From Candidatus Pullilachnospira intestinigallinarum (GTDB lineage: Bacteria; Bacillota; Clostridia; Lachnospirales; Lachnospiraceae), in contig DVIN01000056.1 in assembly GCA_018711275.1 (NCBI GenBank), positions 1 through 60,766 on the forward strand: DNA of 60,766 nucleotides, written 5' to 3'. Positions 48,272-57,159 of this stretch are shown here, one piece after another; position 1 is the stretch's first letter, and each line of letters begins with the position of its first letter. The position numbers were made by a program, and so were the translations under genes. The notes under the pieces are model-generated. The model was not told where the DNA came from, searched no databases, and saw only the letters and a list, made by a program, of their open reading frames with translations.

Positions 48272-48535
48272 ATGGCTTACAATAAAGGTGAGAGACCGGA
48301 TTCTCCCATGAAGAGAAGAGGCGGACGCAGAAGAAAAAAAGTCTGCGTATTCTGTGGAAAAGAGAACAACGAGATCAGCTACAAAGATGTGAATAAATTA
48401 AAGAGATACGTATCTGAGAGAGGAAAAATCCTTCCCAGAAGAATCACAGGAAACTGTGCAAAACATCAGAGAGCTCTGACCGTTGAGATCAAGAGAGCAA
48501 GACATATCGCAATTATGCCGTATGTGACAGACTGA
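48272..48535 (+). CDS. rpsR: 30S ribosomal protein S18
   Basis: The 87-residue protein has the S18 core ([19 protein letters not shown]) and a zinc-binding set CVFCGKEN with a later CAKHQR, the Cys-containing form of S18. The ATG at 48272 follows AAAGGAGG. A terminator follows directly, ending the ribosomal operon. Confidence 0.97.
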   Translation: MAYNKGERPDSPMKRRGGRRRKKVCVFCGKENNEISYKDVNKLKRYVSERGKILPRRITGNCAKHQRALTVEIKRARHIAIMPYVTD

Positions 48536-48561
48536 GATCAGATCTGAATAGAATTAAAATG

Positions 48562-48587
48562 AGGCCCGCCGGATGGCGGGCCTTTTT
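48562..48587 (+). terminator. Terminator of the rpsF-ssb-rpsR operon
   Basis: AGGCCCGCC-GGAT-GGCGGGCCT is a 9-bp stem followed by TTTT. Confidence 0.92.
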
Positions 48588-48609
48588 GTACAGGTTTCAG
48601 GAAAAGGCG

Positions 48610-48990
48610 CTATTTCTTTTCCTGCTGAGAAGCGGAAGCCCCGGATTTTTCCGGCAGCTGGGACAGCTTCAGCTTTTCCATTATCAGAAGTATCAGTTCC
48701 TGATTTTCGGGCGTGAGCTCCTGAAATTTCAGATAATAGGGATAAACCCTGGCGATTTGGAGATTGGCAGACGGGAGAACATCCGGAGGCAGACTGATTT
48801 CGGAATGATACAGAAGATAATCCACAGAGACATGGAAATAGTCGGCCATCTGCAGAAGAACGCTTGCTTTGGGATCCGCAGATCCGGATTCCATGCGGCT
48901 GATCAGATTCTGAGAACATTCCAGAGCTGTGGCGAGTCCGGCCTGTGTCAGATGCTTTTTTAATCGGAAATCCTTGATTCGTATTTTCAT
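48610..48990 (-). CDS. XRE-family transcriptional regulator
   Basis: The 126-residue protein has an N-terminal helix-turn-helix (about 5-62, LTQAGLATALECSQNLISRM and MADYFHVSVDYLL). A helical C-terminal part (about 80-118) probably serves dimerisation. AGGAGGACACGG precedes the ATG. Inverted repeats 50-80 bases upstream may be its operator. The divergent CPBP protease gene may be a target. Confidence 0.88.
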   Translation of the reverse strand: MKIRIKDFRLKKHLTQAGLATALECSQNLISRMESGSADPKASVLLQMADYFHVSVDYLLYHSEISLPPDVLPSANLQIARVYPYYLKFQELTPENQELILLIMEKLKLSQLPEKSGASASQQEKK

Positions 48991-49039
48991 CCGTGTCCTC
49001 CTGATAAATCGCAGTGTTTCTTCCCACTGGTATTATAAT

Positions 49040-49072
49040 GATATTGTATCCGTAAAACGATAAAACAATATC
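49040..49072. promoter_or_regulatory. Inverted repeat between the XRE gene and CPBP protease
   Basis: GATATTGT (49040-49047) and ACAATATC (49065-49072) are perfect complements with a 17-base spacer, which itself holds an imperfect TATC-CGT / ACG-ATA repeat. It lies 50 bases upstream of the XRE gene and is a candidate operator. Confidence 0.4.
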
Positions 49073-49279
49073 TGAAATACGATTGAAGATATCTTAATTT
49101 AACTAAATAGCAATTCGGTTTCAGAGGGAAAAATACAGAAAAAATATACCAGGACAGCGAAAGACATGATACAATAGCTGCATAGTATCCGTTGCAAAGG
49201 GAAAAGAAATATAAAACAGGACAGGGAATGCCGTACACAGCGAACGGCAGATACTGTCACAAGAGAGGAGGCGATTGCG

Positions 49280-50074
49280 ATCGGAAAAAAGATTGGGATT
49301 TTTCTATATGGGCTGACTCCGACGCTGGCATGGCTGGCGGTGCAGATGATTTTGGGCGTCGGATACGGGATTGCCTGGATACTTCTTGCGGGGCCTGCCG
49401 ACATGTTTCCCGCGGCCGCTGAGATACGGAATCTGCTGGAAAGTCAGGGAGTGTATTTGCTGAGTATTCTGGCAAATGTGATTTTCCTTTCCTTCGGTGT
49501 TTTCTGGTATCAGGCGGTACGGAAACAGAAAATGACCGGATACAGGAAAAAATTTTCTCCGGCCGGCTGGGGATACGGAATCTGTATGGGCGTAGCTCTT
49601 CAGGCGGTCAGCGGCTATTTCCTGATGCTGGCGGCGCTTCTGCTTCCAAAAGCTATGGAGGAATATGGACAGCTGATGGAATCCATGGGGATCGGTGCGC
49701 CTACCGTGCTGTCTCTGCTGTACAGTGTTCTGGCGGCGCCTGTGGCGGAGGAACTGATTTACCGGGGGCTGACGACAAAAATATTTGAAAAGGCATTTTC
49801 TTTTTGGACGGCGAACGTGATGCAGGCCGCATTGTTCGGTCTTATGCATATGAATCTGATACAGAGCTCCTATGCTTTTCTGCTGGGAATTCTGCTGGGA
49901 TGGGTTGCAAGAAAATACGGCACATGGAAAGGCAGCATCCTTTGTCATCTGGTCATCAACCTGTCGGGTAATCTGATGGGATTTCTGCCGTATCCGTTTC
50001 TGTCCCGCCTGCTGCTTTTGGCAGTCTCTGCGGCCCTCCTTATCCCCCTTCGCAAAAAAACACTTTTTAAATAA
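49280..50074 (+). CDS. CPBP-family intramembrane protease, unusual start
   Basis: The 264-residue protein has about eight membrane helices and the Abi/CPBP motifs EELIYRG (catalytic Glu pair, about 157-163), FGLMHMN and CHLVINLSGN. The reading frame has no ATG, GTG or TTG between the strong GAGGAGG (49265-49271) and residue 20. The first helix (GIFLYGLTPTLAWLAVQMIL) would be cut if translation began at the GTG at 49340. The likely start is the ATC at 49280 (8 bases from the ribosome site) or ATT at 49274. A base error is also possible. Family members process membrane proteins or mature peptides; the target is unknown. Confidence 0.78.
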   Translation: MGKKIGIFLYGLTPTLAWLAVQMILGVGYGIAWILLAGPADMFPAAAEIRNLLESQGVYLLSILANVIFLSFGVFWYQAVRKQKMTGYRKKFSPAGWGYGICMGVALQAVSGYFLMLAALLLPKAMEEYGQLMESMGIGAPTVLSLLYSVLAAPVAEELIYRGLTTKIFEKAFSFWTANVMQAALFGLMHMNLIQSSYAFLLGILLGWVARKYGTWKGSILCHLVINLSGNLMGFLPYPFLSRLLLLAVSAALLIPLRKKTLFK

Positions 50075-50086
50075 CGGGGAAAATGG

Positions 50087-50132
50087 TATAATAGTAGCCG
50101 CAGAGCAACTGCGGCAGGCCGGTACAGGCCTG
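50087..50132 (+). promoter_or_regulatory. gdpP -10 element and leader hairpins
   Basis: A TATAAT box (50087-50092) is followed by two adjacent hairpins: GCCGCAG-AGCAA-CTGCGGC (50097-50115) and CAGGCC-GGTACA-GGCCTG (50115-50132). No T-run follows. They lie in the 5' leader of gdpP and may stabilise or regulate its RNA. Confidence 0.5.
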
Positions 50133-50167
50133 TGGCGGACAGATTGTGAGAAACAGGGTAAAAAAAT

Positions 50168-52213
50168 ATGAAAGAAAGAATCAAGTTGAAAGGGCAGCTG
50201 AAAATTTATCTGCGCTGGCCTCTGATCCTTACCATACTGCTGTTGATTATGAATCCGGTGGTGTATATGGTTGATGTGAAGGCGGGCGCTGTTGCGACAA
50301 TTTTTACGGCTGTCTATGCGGCGGTGGCTGTGCTTTTGTATTTCCATGCCAGATCCACCATGCCAAATGAACTGATTTCCTTCGCCACGCAGTACGGACA
50401 GGTGCAGAAAAATCTGATGCGTGATTTCGCGCTTCCCTATGCATTGCTGGATCCGGATGGAAAACTGCTGTGGATGAATGATGAATTTCAGATGCTGACC
50501 GGGAAGGACAGGCGTTACCGGAAGTTTGTGGGAAATATTTTTCCGGAGATCACAACGGAGAAACTTCCCATGCAGGACGAGATCCGGGATGTGGACGTAT
50601 CCTACAAGGAGCATGATTTCCGGGTGAATCTGCGCAGGGTGGAGATCCGGGAACTTCTGGAGGCATCGGACATGGTGCAGACAGAGGAGAACAGAAGCTA
50701 TCTGATCAGCCTTTATATGTTTGACGAGACGGAGCTGAATACCTATATCCGGCGTAACGAGGAAGAGAAGCTGGTGACCGGGCTTCTGTATCTGGATAAT
50801 TATGAAGAAGCGCTGGAGAGTATCGAGGAGGTCCGCAGCTCTCTGCTGGTGGCACTGATTGACCGGAAGATCAACAAGTATTTTGCCAATATTGACGGCG
50901 TGGTCAAACGACTGGAAAAAGATAAGTATTTTCTTGTTATGCGGAAAAAATCCCTGGATTTGCTGAAAGAGAAGAAGTTCAACATCCTGGAGGAAGTAAA
51001 AACCGTCAATATCGGAAATGAGATGGCGGTGACCATCAGTATCGGTATCGGAATGAATGCAGATACTTATGCGCACACCTCCGAATATGCCAGAATCGCC
51101 ATTGAGCTGGCTCTGGGAAGAGGCGGAGATCAGGTGGTGATCAAGGATGGGAATAATATCACCTATTTTGGCGGAAAATCGCAGATGATGGAGAAAACCA
51201 CCCGGGTAAAAGCCCGCGTCAAGGCACATGCGCTGAAGGAATTCATGAGCAGCAAGGACAAGGTGGTGGTGATGGGACATAAGATCACCGATGTGGACAG
51301 CTTCGGCGCGGCCATTGGCATTTACCGGGCGGCCAAGACGCTGGATAAACGGGCATACATTGTCATCAATACCCCCACGCCGTCCATACGGCTTCTGATG
51401 GACGGATTCCTTCACAGCCAGGAATACGATTCCCGTATGTTTGTCAACAGCCACGAGGCGAAAGAGCTGGTGGATGATAACACGGTGGTGGTGGTGGTGG
51501 ATGTGAACCGCCCCAGCTATACGGAGTGCGAGGAGCTTCTGACCATGACCCGCACCATCGTAGTGCTGGATCATCACCGGCAGGGCCGCGATGTGATTCA
51601 GAACGCGGTGTTATCCTATATTGAACCGTACGCTTCTTCCGCCTGTGAGATGGTGGCAGAGATCCTGCAGTATTTTTCCGACGGCATCCGGATCCGGAAT
51701 ATTGAGGCGGACAGTATCTATGCCGGTATCATGATTGATACCAACAACTTTATGACCAAGACAGGTGTGCGTACTTTTGAGGCGGCTGCGTTTCTGCGCC
51801 GCTGCGGCGCGGATGTGACCAGGGTGCGGAAAATGTTCCGGGAAAATGTAGAGGATTACCGGGCAAAAGGCGAGGCTATCCGGAATGCGGAGCTGTTCCG
51901 AAATCACTATGCCATTTCCGTATGCCCCAGCGAGGGGCTGGAAAGTCCTACGGTGGTGGGCGCGCAGGCGGCAAATGAGCTGCTGAACGTGGTGGGCGTG
52001 AAAGCGTCCTTTGTGCTGACGGATTATCGGAATACCATCTATATCAGCGCCAGATCCATCGATGAGGTCAATGTACAGATTATCATGGAGCGTCTGGGCG
52101 GCGGCGGCCATCTGAATATTGCCGGCGCGCAGCTGGAGCATTACAGTATTGAGGAAGCAAAAGATACGCTGAAGCAGACGCTGCAGAAAATGTTGGATGA
52201 AGGAGATATATAG
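50168..52213 (+). CDS. gdpP: Cyclic-di-AMP phosphodiesterase GdpP (DHH family)
   Basis: The 681-residue membrane protein hydrolyses c-di-AMP. Two N-terminal helices (about 15-58) precede a PAS-like domain (about 85-165), a degenerate GGDEF domain (about 175-310) and the DHH-DHHA1 phosphodiesterase part (about 345-680). Metal ligands are visible in [32 protein letters not shown] and [28 protein letters not shown] marks DHHA1. Order and length match GdpP. It forms a unit with rplI 2 bases downstream, a neighbourhood conserved in Firmicutes. Confidence 0.96.
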   Translation: MKERIKLKGQLKIYLRWPLILTILLLIMNPVVYMVDVKAGAVATIFTAVYAAVAVLLYFHARSTMPNELISFATQYGQVQKNLMRDFALPYALLDPDGKLLWMNDEFQMLTGKDRRYRKFVGNIFPEITTEKLPMQDEIRDVDVSYKEHDFRVNLRRVEIRELLEASDMVQTEENRSYLISLYMFDETELNTYIRRNEEEKLVTGLLYLDNYEEALESIEEVRSSLLVALIDRKINKYFANIDGVVKRLEKDKYFLVMRKKSLDLLKEKKFNILEEVKTVNIGNEMAVTISIGIGMNADTYAHTSEYARIAIELALGRGGDQVVIKDGNNITYFGGKSQMMEKTTRVKARVKAHALKEFMSSKDKVVVMGHKITDVDSFGAAIGIYRAAKTLDKRAYIVINTPTPSIRLLMDGFLHSQEYDSRMFVNSHEAKELVDDNTVVVVVDVNRPSYTECEELLTMTRTIVVLDHHRQGRDVIQNAVLSYIEPYASSACEMVAEILQYFSDGIRIRNIEADSIYAGIMIDTNNFMTKTGVRTFEAAAFLRRCGADVTRVRKMFRENVEDYRAKGEAIRNAELFRNHYAISVCPSEGLESPTVVGAQAANELLNVVGVKASFVLTDYRNTIYISARSIDEVNVQIIMERLGGGGHLNIAGAQLEHYSIEEAKDTLKQTLQKMLDEGDI

Positions 52214-52215
52214 AC

Positions 52216-52662
52216 ATGAAAGTTATTTTGCTGGAAGATGTAAAATCATTGGGGAAGAAGGGCCAGGTAGTCAATGTAAGCGACGGCTATGCCCGCAATA
52301 TGCTTCTGCCTAAAAAACTGGGCGTGGAGGCAACCCCGAAAAATATGAATGATCTGAAACTGAAAAAAGCCCATGAGGACAAGGTGGCTCAGGAGAATCT
52401 GGAAGCGGCCCGCGCCTTTGCCGAAGAACTCAAGGATAAACAGGTGACGGTGACGATCCGGGTGGGAGAAGGCGGAAGAACCTTTGGTTCCATTTCCACC
52501 AAGGAAATTGCCGAGGCGGCCAAGAGCCAGCTGGGCTATGATATCGACAAGAAAAAGATGAATCTGTCCAGCCCCATCAAGGAACTGGGAACCACTATGG
52601 TACCCATTCGTCTGCATCCCAAGGTGACAGGCGAGCTGAAGGTGGTTGTGAAGGAAGCTTAG
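52216..52662 (+). CDS. rplI: 50S ribosomal protein L9
   Basis: The 148-residue protein has the N-terminal RNA-binding domain ([32 protein letters not shown]), a long connecting helix and the C-terminal domain ([15 protein letters not shown]). The ATG follows GGAGATATATAGAC, sharing the end of gdpP. Placement between gdpP and dnaB is conserved. Confidence 0.97.
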   Translation: MKVILLEDVKSLGKKGQVVNVSDGYARNMLLPKKLGVEATPKNMNDLKLKKAHEDKVAQENLEAARAFAEELKDKQVTVTIRVGEGGRTFGSISTKEIAEAAKSQLGYDIDKKKMNLSSPIKELGTTMVPIRLHPKVTGELKVVVKEA

Positions 52663-52675
52663 GAGGAAGGTTGCC

Positions 52676-54010
52676 GTGGAAGAAGCGCTGATAAAGAGGA
52701 TTCTGCCTCACAGTGAGGAGGCGGAGCGGTCTGTGATCGGCTGTATGATCATGAGCCGGGACGCCATCATGGCGGCGTCGGAGCTGCTTTCCGGTGAGGA
52801 TTTCTATCAGCAGCAGCTGGGCGTGATCTTTGATGCCATGGTGGAACTGTTCAATGAGGGCAAACCGGTGGATCTGGTAACGCTGCCGGACCGGCTGAAG
52901 GAAAAAGATGTGCCGCCGGAGGTGTACAGTGTGGAATTTATCCGTGATCTTCTGGACGCGGTGCCCACCTCCGCCAATATCCGTTATTACGCCAACATCG
53001 TCAGCGAGAAAGCCATGCTGAGAAAGCTGATCAAGCTGAACGAGGACATCGCCAATACCTGCTATCTCAGCAAGGAGCGGGTGGAGGATATTCTGGAGGA
53101 TACGGAAAAGCGGATGTTTCAGCTGCTGCAGAAGCGGAATTCCGGCGATACGGTTCCTATCCGTCAGGTGGTCCTGAACGCCCTGAATACCATTGAGAAG
53201 GCTTCCCAGACAAAGGGTACGGTGACGGGGATTCCTACAGGTTTTGTGGATCTGGATTACAAAACTTCCGGCCTGCAGCCTTCTGATCTGATTCTGGTAG
53301 CAGCCAGACCTTCCATGGGAAAAACGGCGTTTGTGCTGAATATGGCACAGTACATGGCATTCCGGAAGAACCGTTCGGTGGCTATTTTCAGTCTGGAGAT
53401 GAGCAAGGAACAGCTGGTGAACCGTCTGTTTGCCCTGGAATCCAAGGTGGACTCCCAGAGTATCCGTACGGGAAATCTGCAGGACGAGGACTGGGCTAAG
53501 CTGATTGAGGGGGCGGGAATTATTGGAAATTCCCGGCTGATCATCGACGATACTCCCGGTATTTCCATTTCCGAACTGCGCTCCAAGTGCAGAAAGTTCA
53601 AGCTGGAGCAGGGTCTGGATGTGGTGATCATCGATTACCTGCAGCTGATGACGGGAAGCGGCAGAGGAAGCGATTCCCGGCAGCAGGAGATTTCCGATAT
53701 TTCCAGAGCCTTAAAGGGAGTGGCTAGGGAGCTGAACGTGCCGGTGGTGGCGCTTTCACAGCTGAGCCGCGCGGTGGAAAAGAGGGACGATAAACGTCCC
53801 ATGCTTTCCGACCTGCGTGAATCCGGAGCCATTGAGCAGGACGCCGATGTGGTGATGTTTATTTACCGGGATGATTACTATCACAAAGATACAGAAAATA
53901 AAAATATGGCAGAGATTATCATTGCCAAACAGAGAAACGGCCCCATCGGAACGGTGAATCTGGTGTGGATGCCGGAATATACAAGATTTGTCAATGCCAG
54001 AAAGGACTGA
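52676..54010 (+). CDS. dnaB: Replicative DNA helicase DnaB
   Basis: The 444-residue helicase has an N-terminal helical domain (about 8-110) and a RecA-like motor (about 180-440) with Walker A ARPSMGKTAFVLN (about residue 214), Walker B VVIIDYLQLM and the H3/H4 loops SQLSRAVEKR and DRRPMLSDLRESGAIEQDAD-like. It unwinds DNA ahead of the fork as a hexamer. The start is GTG at 52676 after AGGAGGAAGG. No intein or insertion is present. A terminator follows. Confidence 0.97.
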   Translation: MEEALIKRILPHSEEAERSVIGCMIMSRDAIMAASELLSGEDFYQQQLGVIFDAMVELFNEGKPVDLVTLPDRLKEKDVPPEVYSVEFIRDLLDAVPTSANIRYYANIVSEKAMLRKLIKLNEDIANTCYLSKERVEDILEDTEKRMFQLLQKRNSGDTVPIRQVVLNALNTIEKASQTKGTVTGIPTGFVDLDYKTSGLQPSDLILVAARPSMGKTAFVLNMAQYMAFRKNRSVAIFSLEMSKEQLVNRLFALESKVDSQSIRTGNLQDEDWAKLIEGAGIIGNSRLIIDDTPGISISELRSKCRKFKLEQGLDVVIIDYLQLMTGSGRGSDSRQQEISDISRALKGVARELNVPVVALSQLSRAVEKRDDKRPMLSDLRESGAIEQDADVVMFIYRDDYYHKDTENKNMAEIIIAKQRNGPIGTVNLVWMPEYTRFVNARKD

Positions 54011-54036
54011 CCGGACAGGGCGTGTCCGCTGGCACG

Positions 54037-54071
54037 AAAAGCCGGGTGTTTTGCCAGACACCCGGCTTTTT
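54037..54071 (+). terminator. Terminator after dnaB
   Basis: AAAAGCCGGGTGT pairs perfectly with ACACCCGGCTTTT (13 bp), followed by T's. Confidence 0.93.
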
Positions 54072-54156
54072 CGCGGAATTCTGTCCGAAAAGTGCGATGA
54101 GAAATTCTTGTAATTGCTATCTCTGATGATATAATAATTTTATGGAGGGCAGGTAT

Positions 54157-54909
54157 ATGAGTGAGACCAGATATCTGATTTCCGAGGCGGCCCGGATCAC
54201 CCAGGTGGAGGCGCATGTGCTTCGCTACTGGGAGGAGGAACTGGGGCTTTCCATCGGAAGAAATAAGATGGGACATCGATACTATACCGACAAAGATATT
54301 CGAACCTTCATGAATATTAAAGAACTGAAGAAAAAAGGGCTGCAGCTGCGGGCAATCCGGGAGATTATTTCCGGTCAGCAGGAGCAGGAGAACAGGGACG
54401 ACAGCACCCTTCCACGGGTAATTGTGATGCGGCCTCAGGCATTTCGGCCGCAGGAGACTCCCGGTGAAGCCTCCGGCGTGTCGGAAGCGGATGGCAATCA
54501 GGAAAATAAAAAAACAGCTTCTGTCGGGGAAGGGGAGAAAAAAGTTCCTCTGTCCGTGGGGAAAAGGCAGGAAGGAGCATCTGCCGGTACGGAAGCGCCT
54601 GTGGACAAGCCGGAACAGAAGGAAAAGCGCAGGGAAAGGCGCAAAGCAGTGGCGGACAAGCCGGAAGTTGCCGAAGAAACTGGCATGACGGAGAGTGAAG
54701 AAGCCGGCCGGGAACGCATGGAAAAGGAAAAGCAGTTTGGTCAGATTATGGAACGGCTGATTGATCAGCTGGAAAACGGGGAAAAGAAGGAAGCGCGTTA
54801 CCGTCGGCTGGACGCGGCAATCCGGAGGCATCAGCAGTCCCGTAGGATGGCGGCGGCCACGGAAGAAAGCGGAAAAAAAAGAAAGCAGCGGAAAAAAAAG
54901 AAGAGCTGA
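54157..54909 (+). CDS. MerR-type DNA-binding protein with charged tail
   Basis: The 250-residue protein has an N-terminal MerR-like winged helix (about 5-75: LISEAARITQVEAHVLRYWE, MGHRYYTDKDIRTF). A long, low-complexity, Glu/Lys/Pro-rich linker (about 85-185) and a basic coiled-coil end (about 190-250) follow. The ATG at 54157 follows GGAGGGCAGG. No ligand domain is present, so it is more like RacA-type or structural DNA-binding MerR proteins than like metal sensors. The target is unknown. Confidence 0.82.
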   Translation: MSETRYLISEAARITQVEAHVLRYWEEELGLSIGRNKMGHRYYTDKDIRTFMNIKELKKKGLQLRAIREIISGQQEQENRDDSTLPRVIVMRPQAFRPQETPGEASGVSEADGNQENKKTASVGEGEKKVPLSVGKRQEGASAGTEAPVDKPEQKEKRRERRKAVADKPEVAEETGMTESEEAGRERMEKEKQFGQIMERLIDQLENGEKKEARYRRLDAAIRRHQQSRRMAAATEESGKKRKQRKKKKS

Positions 54910-54924
54910 AATCCATCAGCTCTT
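54900..54924. terminator. Bidirectional terminator between the MerR-type gene and ferredoxin
   Basis: GAAGAGCTGA-AATCCA-TCAGCTCTTC is flanked by A8 on the left and a T-rich run on the right, so it can serve both converging genes. Confidence 0.85.
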
Positions 54925-54959
54925 CTTTCTTAAGCCAAATTCCCAAAATGGAAAGGGGC

Positions 54960-55130
54960 TTATGCCTCCTCGATTGCCTCAGTGGGACATACACCGGCGC
55001 AGGTTCCGCAGTCGATGCAGGTATCAGCATCGATTACATACTTGCCATCTCCCTCGCTGATTGCTTCTACCGGACACTCTCCTGCACAGGTTCCGCAGGA
55101 TACGCACTCATCTGTAATTACATATGCCAT
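54960..55130 (-). CDS. 2[4Fe-4S] ferredoxin
   Basis: The 56-residue protein starts MAYVITDECVSCGTCAGECP and contains a second CIDCGTCAGVCP cluster. Each has the CxxCxxCxxxCP pattern for one [4Fe-4S] cluster. This is the classic clostridial electron carrier for pyruvate:ferredoxin oxidoreductase and hydrogenase. AAGGAGGAATC precedes the ATG. Confidence 0.96.
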   Translation of the reverse strand: MAYVITDECVSCGTCAGECPVEAISEGDGKYVIDADTCIDCGTCAGVCPTEAIEEA

Positions 55131-55240
55131 GACTGATTCCTCCTTAAATAGTATATTGACCGATCCATAAGTTCTGTTTGGTCTAGATTCATTCTAATAT
55201 AAGAACCCAAAGATTACAAGTACAAAATTGGGAACAATCA

Positions 55241-55269
55241 TTGATTCCGCGGGCAAAAGGTATTATAAT
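55241..55269 (+). promoter_or_regulatory. Promoter of the DUF1858 gene
   Basis: TTGATT (55241-55246), a 17-base spacer and TATAAT (55264-55269) lie 32 bases before the gene. Confidence 0.7.
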
Positions 55270-55300
55270 GAGAAATCATAGAAAAGGAGGGAATGGAACC

Positions 55301-55501
55301 ATGGCACAGGTGACGAAACAGACTACCATCGGTGAGATGCTGAGAATTGATCCGAATATTGCCGCGATTCTCATGAGAGCAGGCATGCACTGCATCGGCT
55401 GTCCGTCCGCACAGGGTGAGTCCCTGGAAGAGGCTTGCTTTGTACACGGCATTGACGCTGATATCCTGGAAGACCAGATCAATGACTACCTGGCTCAGTA
55501 A
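55301..55501 (+). CDS. DUF1858 domain protein
   Basis: The 66-residue protein has the DUF1858 pattern TIGEMLRIDPNIAAILMRAG followed by HCIGCPSAQGESLEEA. The CxxC lies in a position linked to redox or disulfide chemistry in related proteins (such as ScdA N-termini). The ATG at 55301 is behind AAAGGAGGG. It is a single-gene unit with promoter and terminator. The exact role is unknown. Confidence 0.92.
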   Translation: MAQVTKQTTIGEMLRIDPNIAAILMRAGMHCIGCPSAQGESLEEACFVHGIDADILEDQINDYLAQ

Positions 55502-55514
55502 AAAATAGAGAAAC

Positions 55515-55558
55515 GGCCGTCGGGAAGCTTTTTAAGAAGCTTTCCGGCGGCCTTTTTT
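55515..55558 (+). terminator. Terminator after the DUF1858 gene
   Basis: GGCCGTCGGGAAGCTT pairs with AAGCTTTCCGGCGGCC (two mismatched or G-T positions), followed by TTTTTT. Confidence 0.92.
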
Positions 55559-55603
55559 AAATCCTTCCTGACAACGGAAGATGGCAGGATAAGTTTTGGA
55601 TGC

Positions 55604-56365
55604 TTATGCCAACTGAAAGAGATCCTGTAAGGCACGGCTTCCGGCAATGATTTCTCCGTGTTCCATCAGGAAAGCTTCCCTGGCCGGTGTGCAGGCTTTG
55701 CCCTGTCCGTATTCGGACAGAATGTTGCATACCTTGTTGAAATCCTCCGGTGTGCATCCGGACTGATGCAGTACCAGCAGATAGCGGCCGGTGCCATCGC
55801 GATAGAGCGTGTTTGAGCCGTCATAGCAGTTATTCAGTCCCTGAGAGGCATCGATGACCGCATCCAGATCGGAAAAATGAAAAATTCGGATGATCTCCGG
55901 CTTTTCACTTTCTTCGGCTGCTTCTGTTTTTGGCTGAGGAGTAGAAGCCTTTTTGGTTTTTGAGGCGCCGGCGCCTTTTTTTATCTTTCCTTCGCACAGT
56001 TTCTGGAAAATGTCCAGAATATCATCCGCACCGGTGATGGCGGGGATATCCGCGGTATGCGATGCATCTTCCTCCAGAGAGGGCGCAAATTTGGAAAAGC
56101 GGGTGTCCAGCTCTTCGGGGTCTTCCACTTTTGTGATGATGAGAACGATACTGTCCGCAGTGATGGGAATCGCCTCAATCATCAGCGGAATGTTGTCTGC
56201 CTCGAAACCAAATTCATCCTGTGCCTGCAGCATCATGTCCCGGAACAGACTTTTTGCTTTCTCTGATCCGTAGGCCAGTTCGCTGAGCTTGATCTGCCGG
56301 GTGGCCAGATCGTCGCTGTTCAGCGTGCAGCGTATCTGGTTGTCGTTGATTTTTTCTATTTTCAC
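55604..56365 (-). CDS. mecA: Adaptor protein MecA
   Basis: The 253-residue protein delivers substrates to the ClpCP protease. The N-terminal substrate-binding part (about 1-90) begins with KIEKINDNQIRCTLNSDDL. A Lys/Glu-rich linker (about 120-165) follows, then the C-terminal ClpC-binding domain (about 165-253, with FHFSDLDAVIDAS and YLLVLHQSGC). MecA proteins begin with this KIEK block, so I chose the GTG at 56365, behind AAGGATG, over the ATG at 56395. It controls competence and stress regulators in relatives. Confidence 0.92.
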   Translation of the reverse strand: MKIEKINDNQIRCTLNSDDLATRQIKLSELAYGSEKAKSLFRDMMLQAQDEFGFEADNIPLMIEAIPITADSIVLIITKVEDPEELDTRFSKFAPSLEEDASHTADIPAITGADDILDIFQKLCEGKIKKGAGASKTKKASTPQPKTEAAEESEKPEIIRIFHFSDLDAVIDASQGLNNCYDGSNTLYRDGTGRYLLVLHQSGCTPEDFNKVCNILSEYGQGKACTPAREAFLMEHGEIIAGSRALQDLFQLA

Positions 56366-56395
56366 AGATCTCACATCCTTTTTGGTTAAAGTCAT

Positions 56396-56784
56396 AATGA
56401 AGATACTACTTCCAGTCTATTATATACTACCGGCAGGGAGGATGTAAAGCGGTTCACTTTTTTTTAATATTTTTCTTGCAAACTGGAAGATTCCGGGTAT
56501 AATAAAAGAAGAAGAGATGGCAGCGTCCGCAGAAGGGATGTGATGCCAGGCAAATCATAAAATCATAGTTGAGTCTATTCTATTCATTTTCAGTTGAGTT
56601 ATCATTTCATCAGCGGTCAGTCACCGTATTATATTTCCACAGAAAAAGAGATATGAACAGAAAGTAAAGATCATTTTATGGGACCCTGTCATTTTTTCGG
56701 CAGCAGTTTTTTGCTTTTGGCAAAGTTTGGAAAGGAAGCGGAAATAATATATCACGAAAAATTCTGCAGGTTAAATAAGTAATT
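56396..56784. other. 389-base AT-rich gap with a promoter
   Basis: A plus-strand promoter-like pair, TTGCAA (56476-56481), 16 bases and TATAAT (56498-56503), starts transcription towards 56785. The following 280 bases have no open frame of note and no clear terminator. They could be a long leader or carry a small RNA; I see no known structure. Confidence 0.4.
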
Positions 56785-57006
56785 ATGAAGAAAAAAAGCA
56801 AAAAAGGAAAAAGTGATTTCCGGAGGGAACTGGAGGCTTATGCCAGGGACGGGGTAGGACTGTACCTGGATGGGATTCCCAGCACCCCCAGGGAGATCGA
56901 GAAGGCTCACCGGATTGCGGAGGATGTCTCTTATATGCGGGATTATGTAACCGGGCCGGACGGAAAACTGCGCCGGCTGGAATTTGATTCCGTAAAGCAG
57001 TCATAA
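56785..57006 (+). CDS. Small conserved-looking hypothetical protein
   Basis: The 73-residue protein has a very basic start (MKKKSKKGKS), an amphipathic helix (FRRELEAYARDGVGLYLDG) and a second helix (REIEKAHRIAEDVSYMRDYV). No strong ribosome site is seen. A 13-bp terminator follows, supporting a separate unit. The basic N-terminus suggests nucleic acid or membrane contact. I recognise no family. Confidence 0.55.
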   Translation: MKKKSKKGKSDFRRELEAYARDGVGLYLDGIPSTPREIEKAHRIAEDVSYMRDYVTGPDGKLRRLEFDSVKQS

Positions 57007-57018
57007 GGCGGGCCGCTG

Positions 57019-57077
57019 AAATTCCGGCGCATGGTAAATATGGCTCCCTCCAGTACATACACTGCGCCGGAATTTTT
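57019..57077 (+). terminator. Terminator after the small hypothetical gene
   Basis: AAATTCCGGCGCA (57019-57031) pairs perfectly with TGCGCCGGAATTT (57063-57075), followed by TT. Confidence 0.8.
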
Positions 57078-57159
57078 AAAAATTTAATAAAATGTCGAAG
57101 AAAAGCGTGACGGAATTTGAATATGTTGCTATAATGGGATGCAGTAGGAGGGTATAAAA

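Noticed and set aside
49304-51577. 757-codon minus-strand frame opposite the CPBP and gdpP genes
   Set aside because: It spans two real plus-strand genes and the intergenic leader, and has no motifs; it is a coding shadow.
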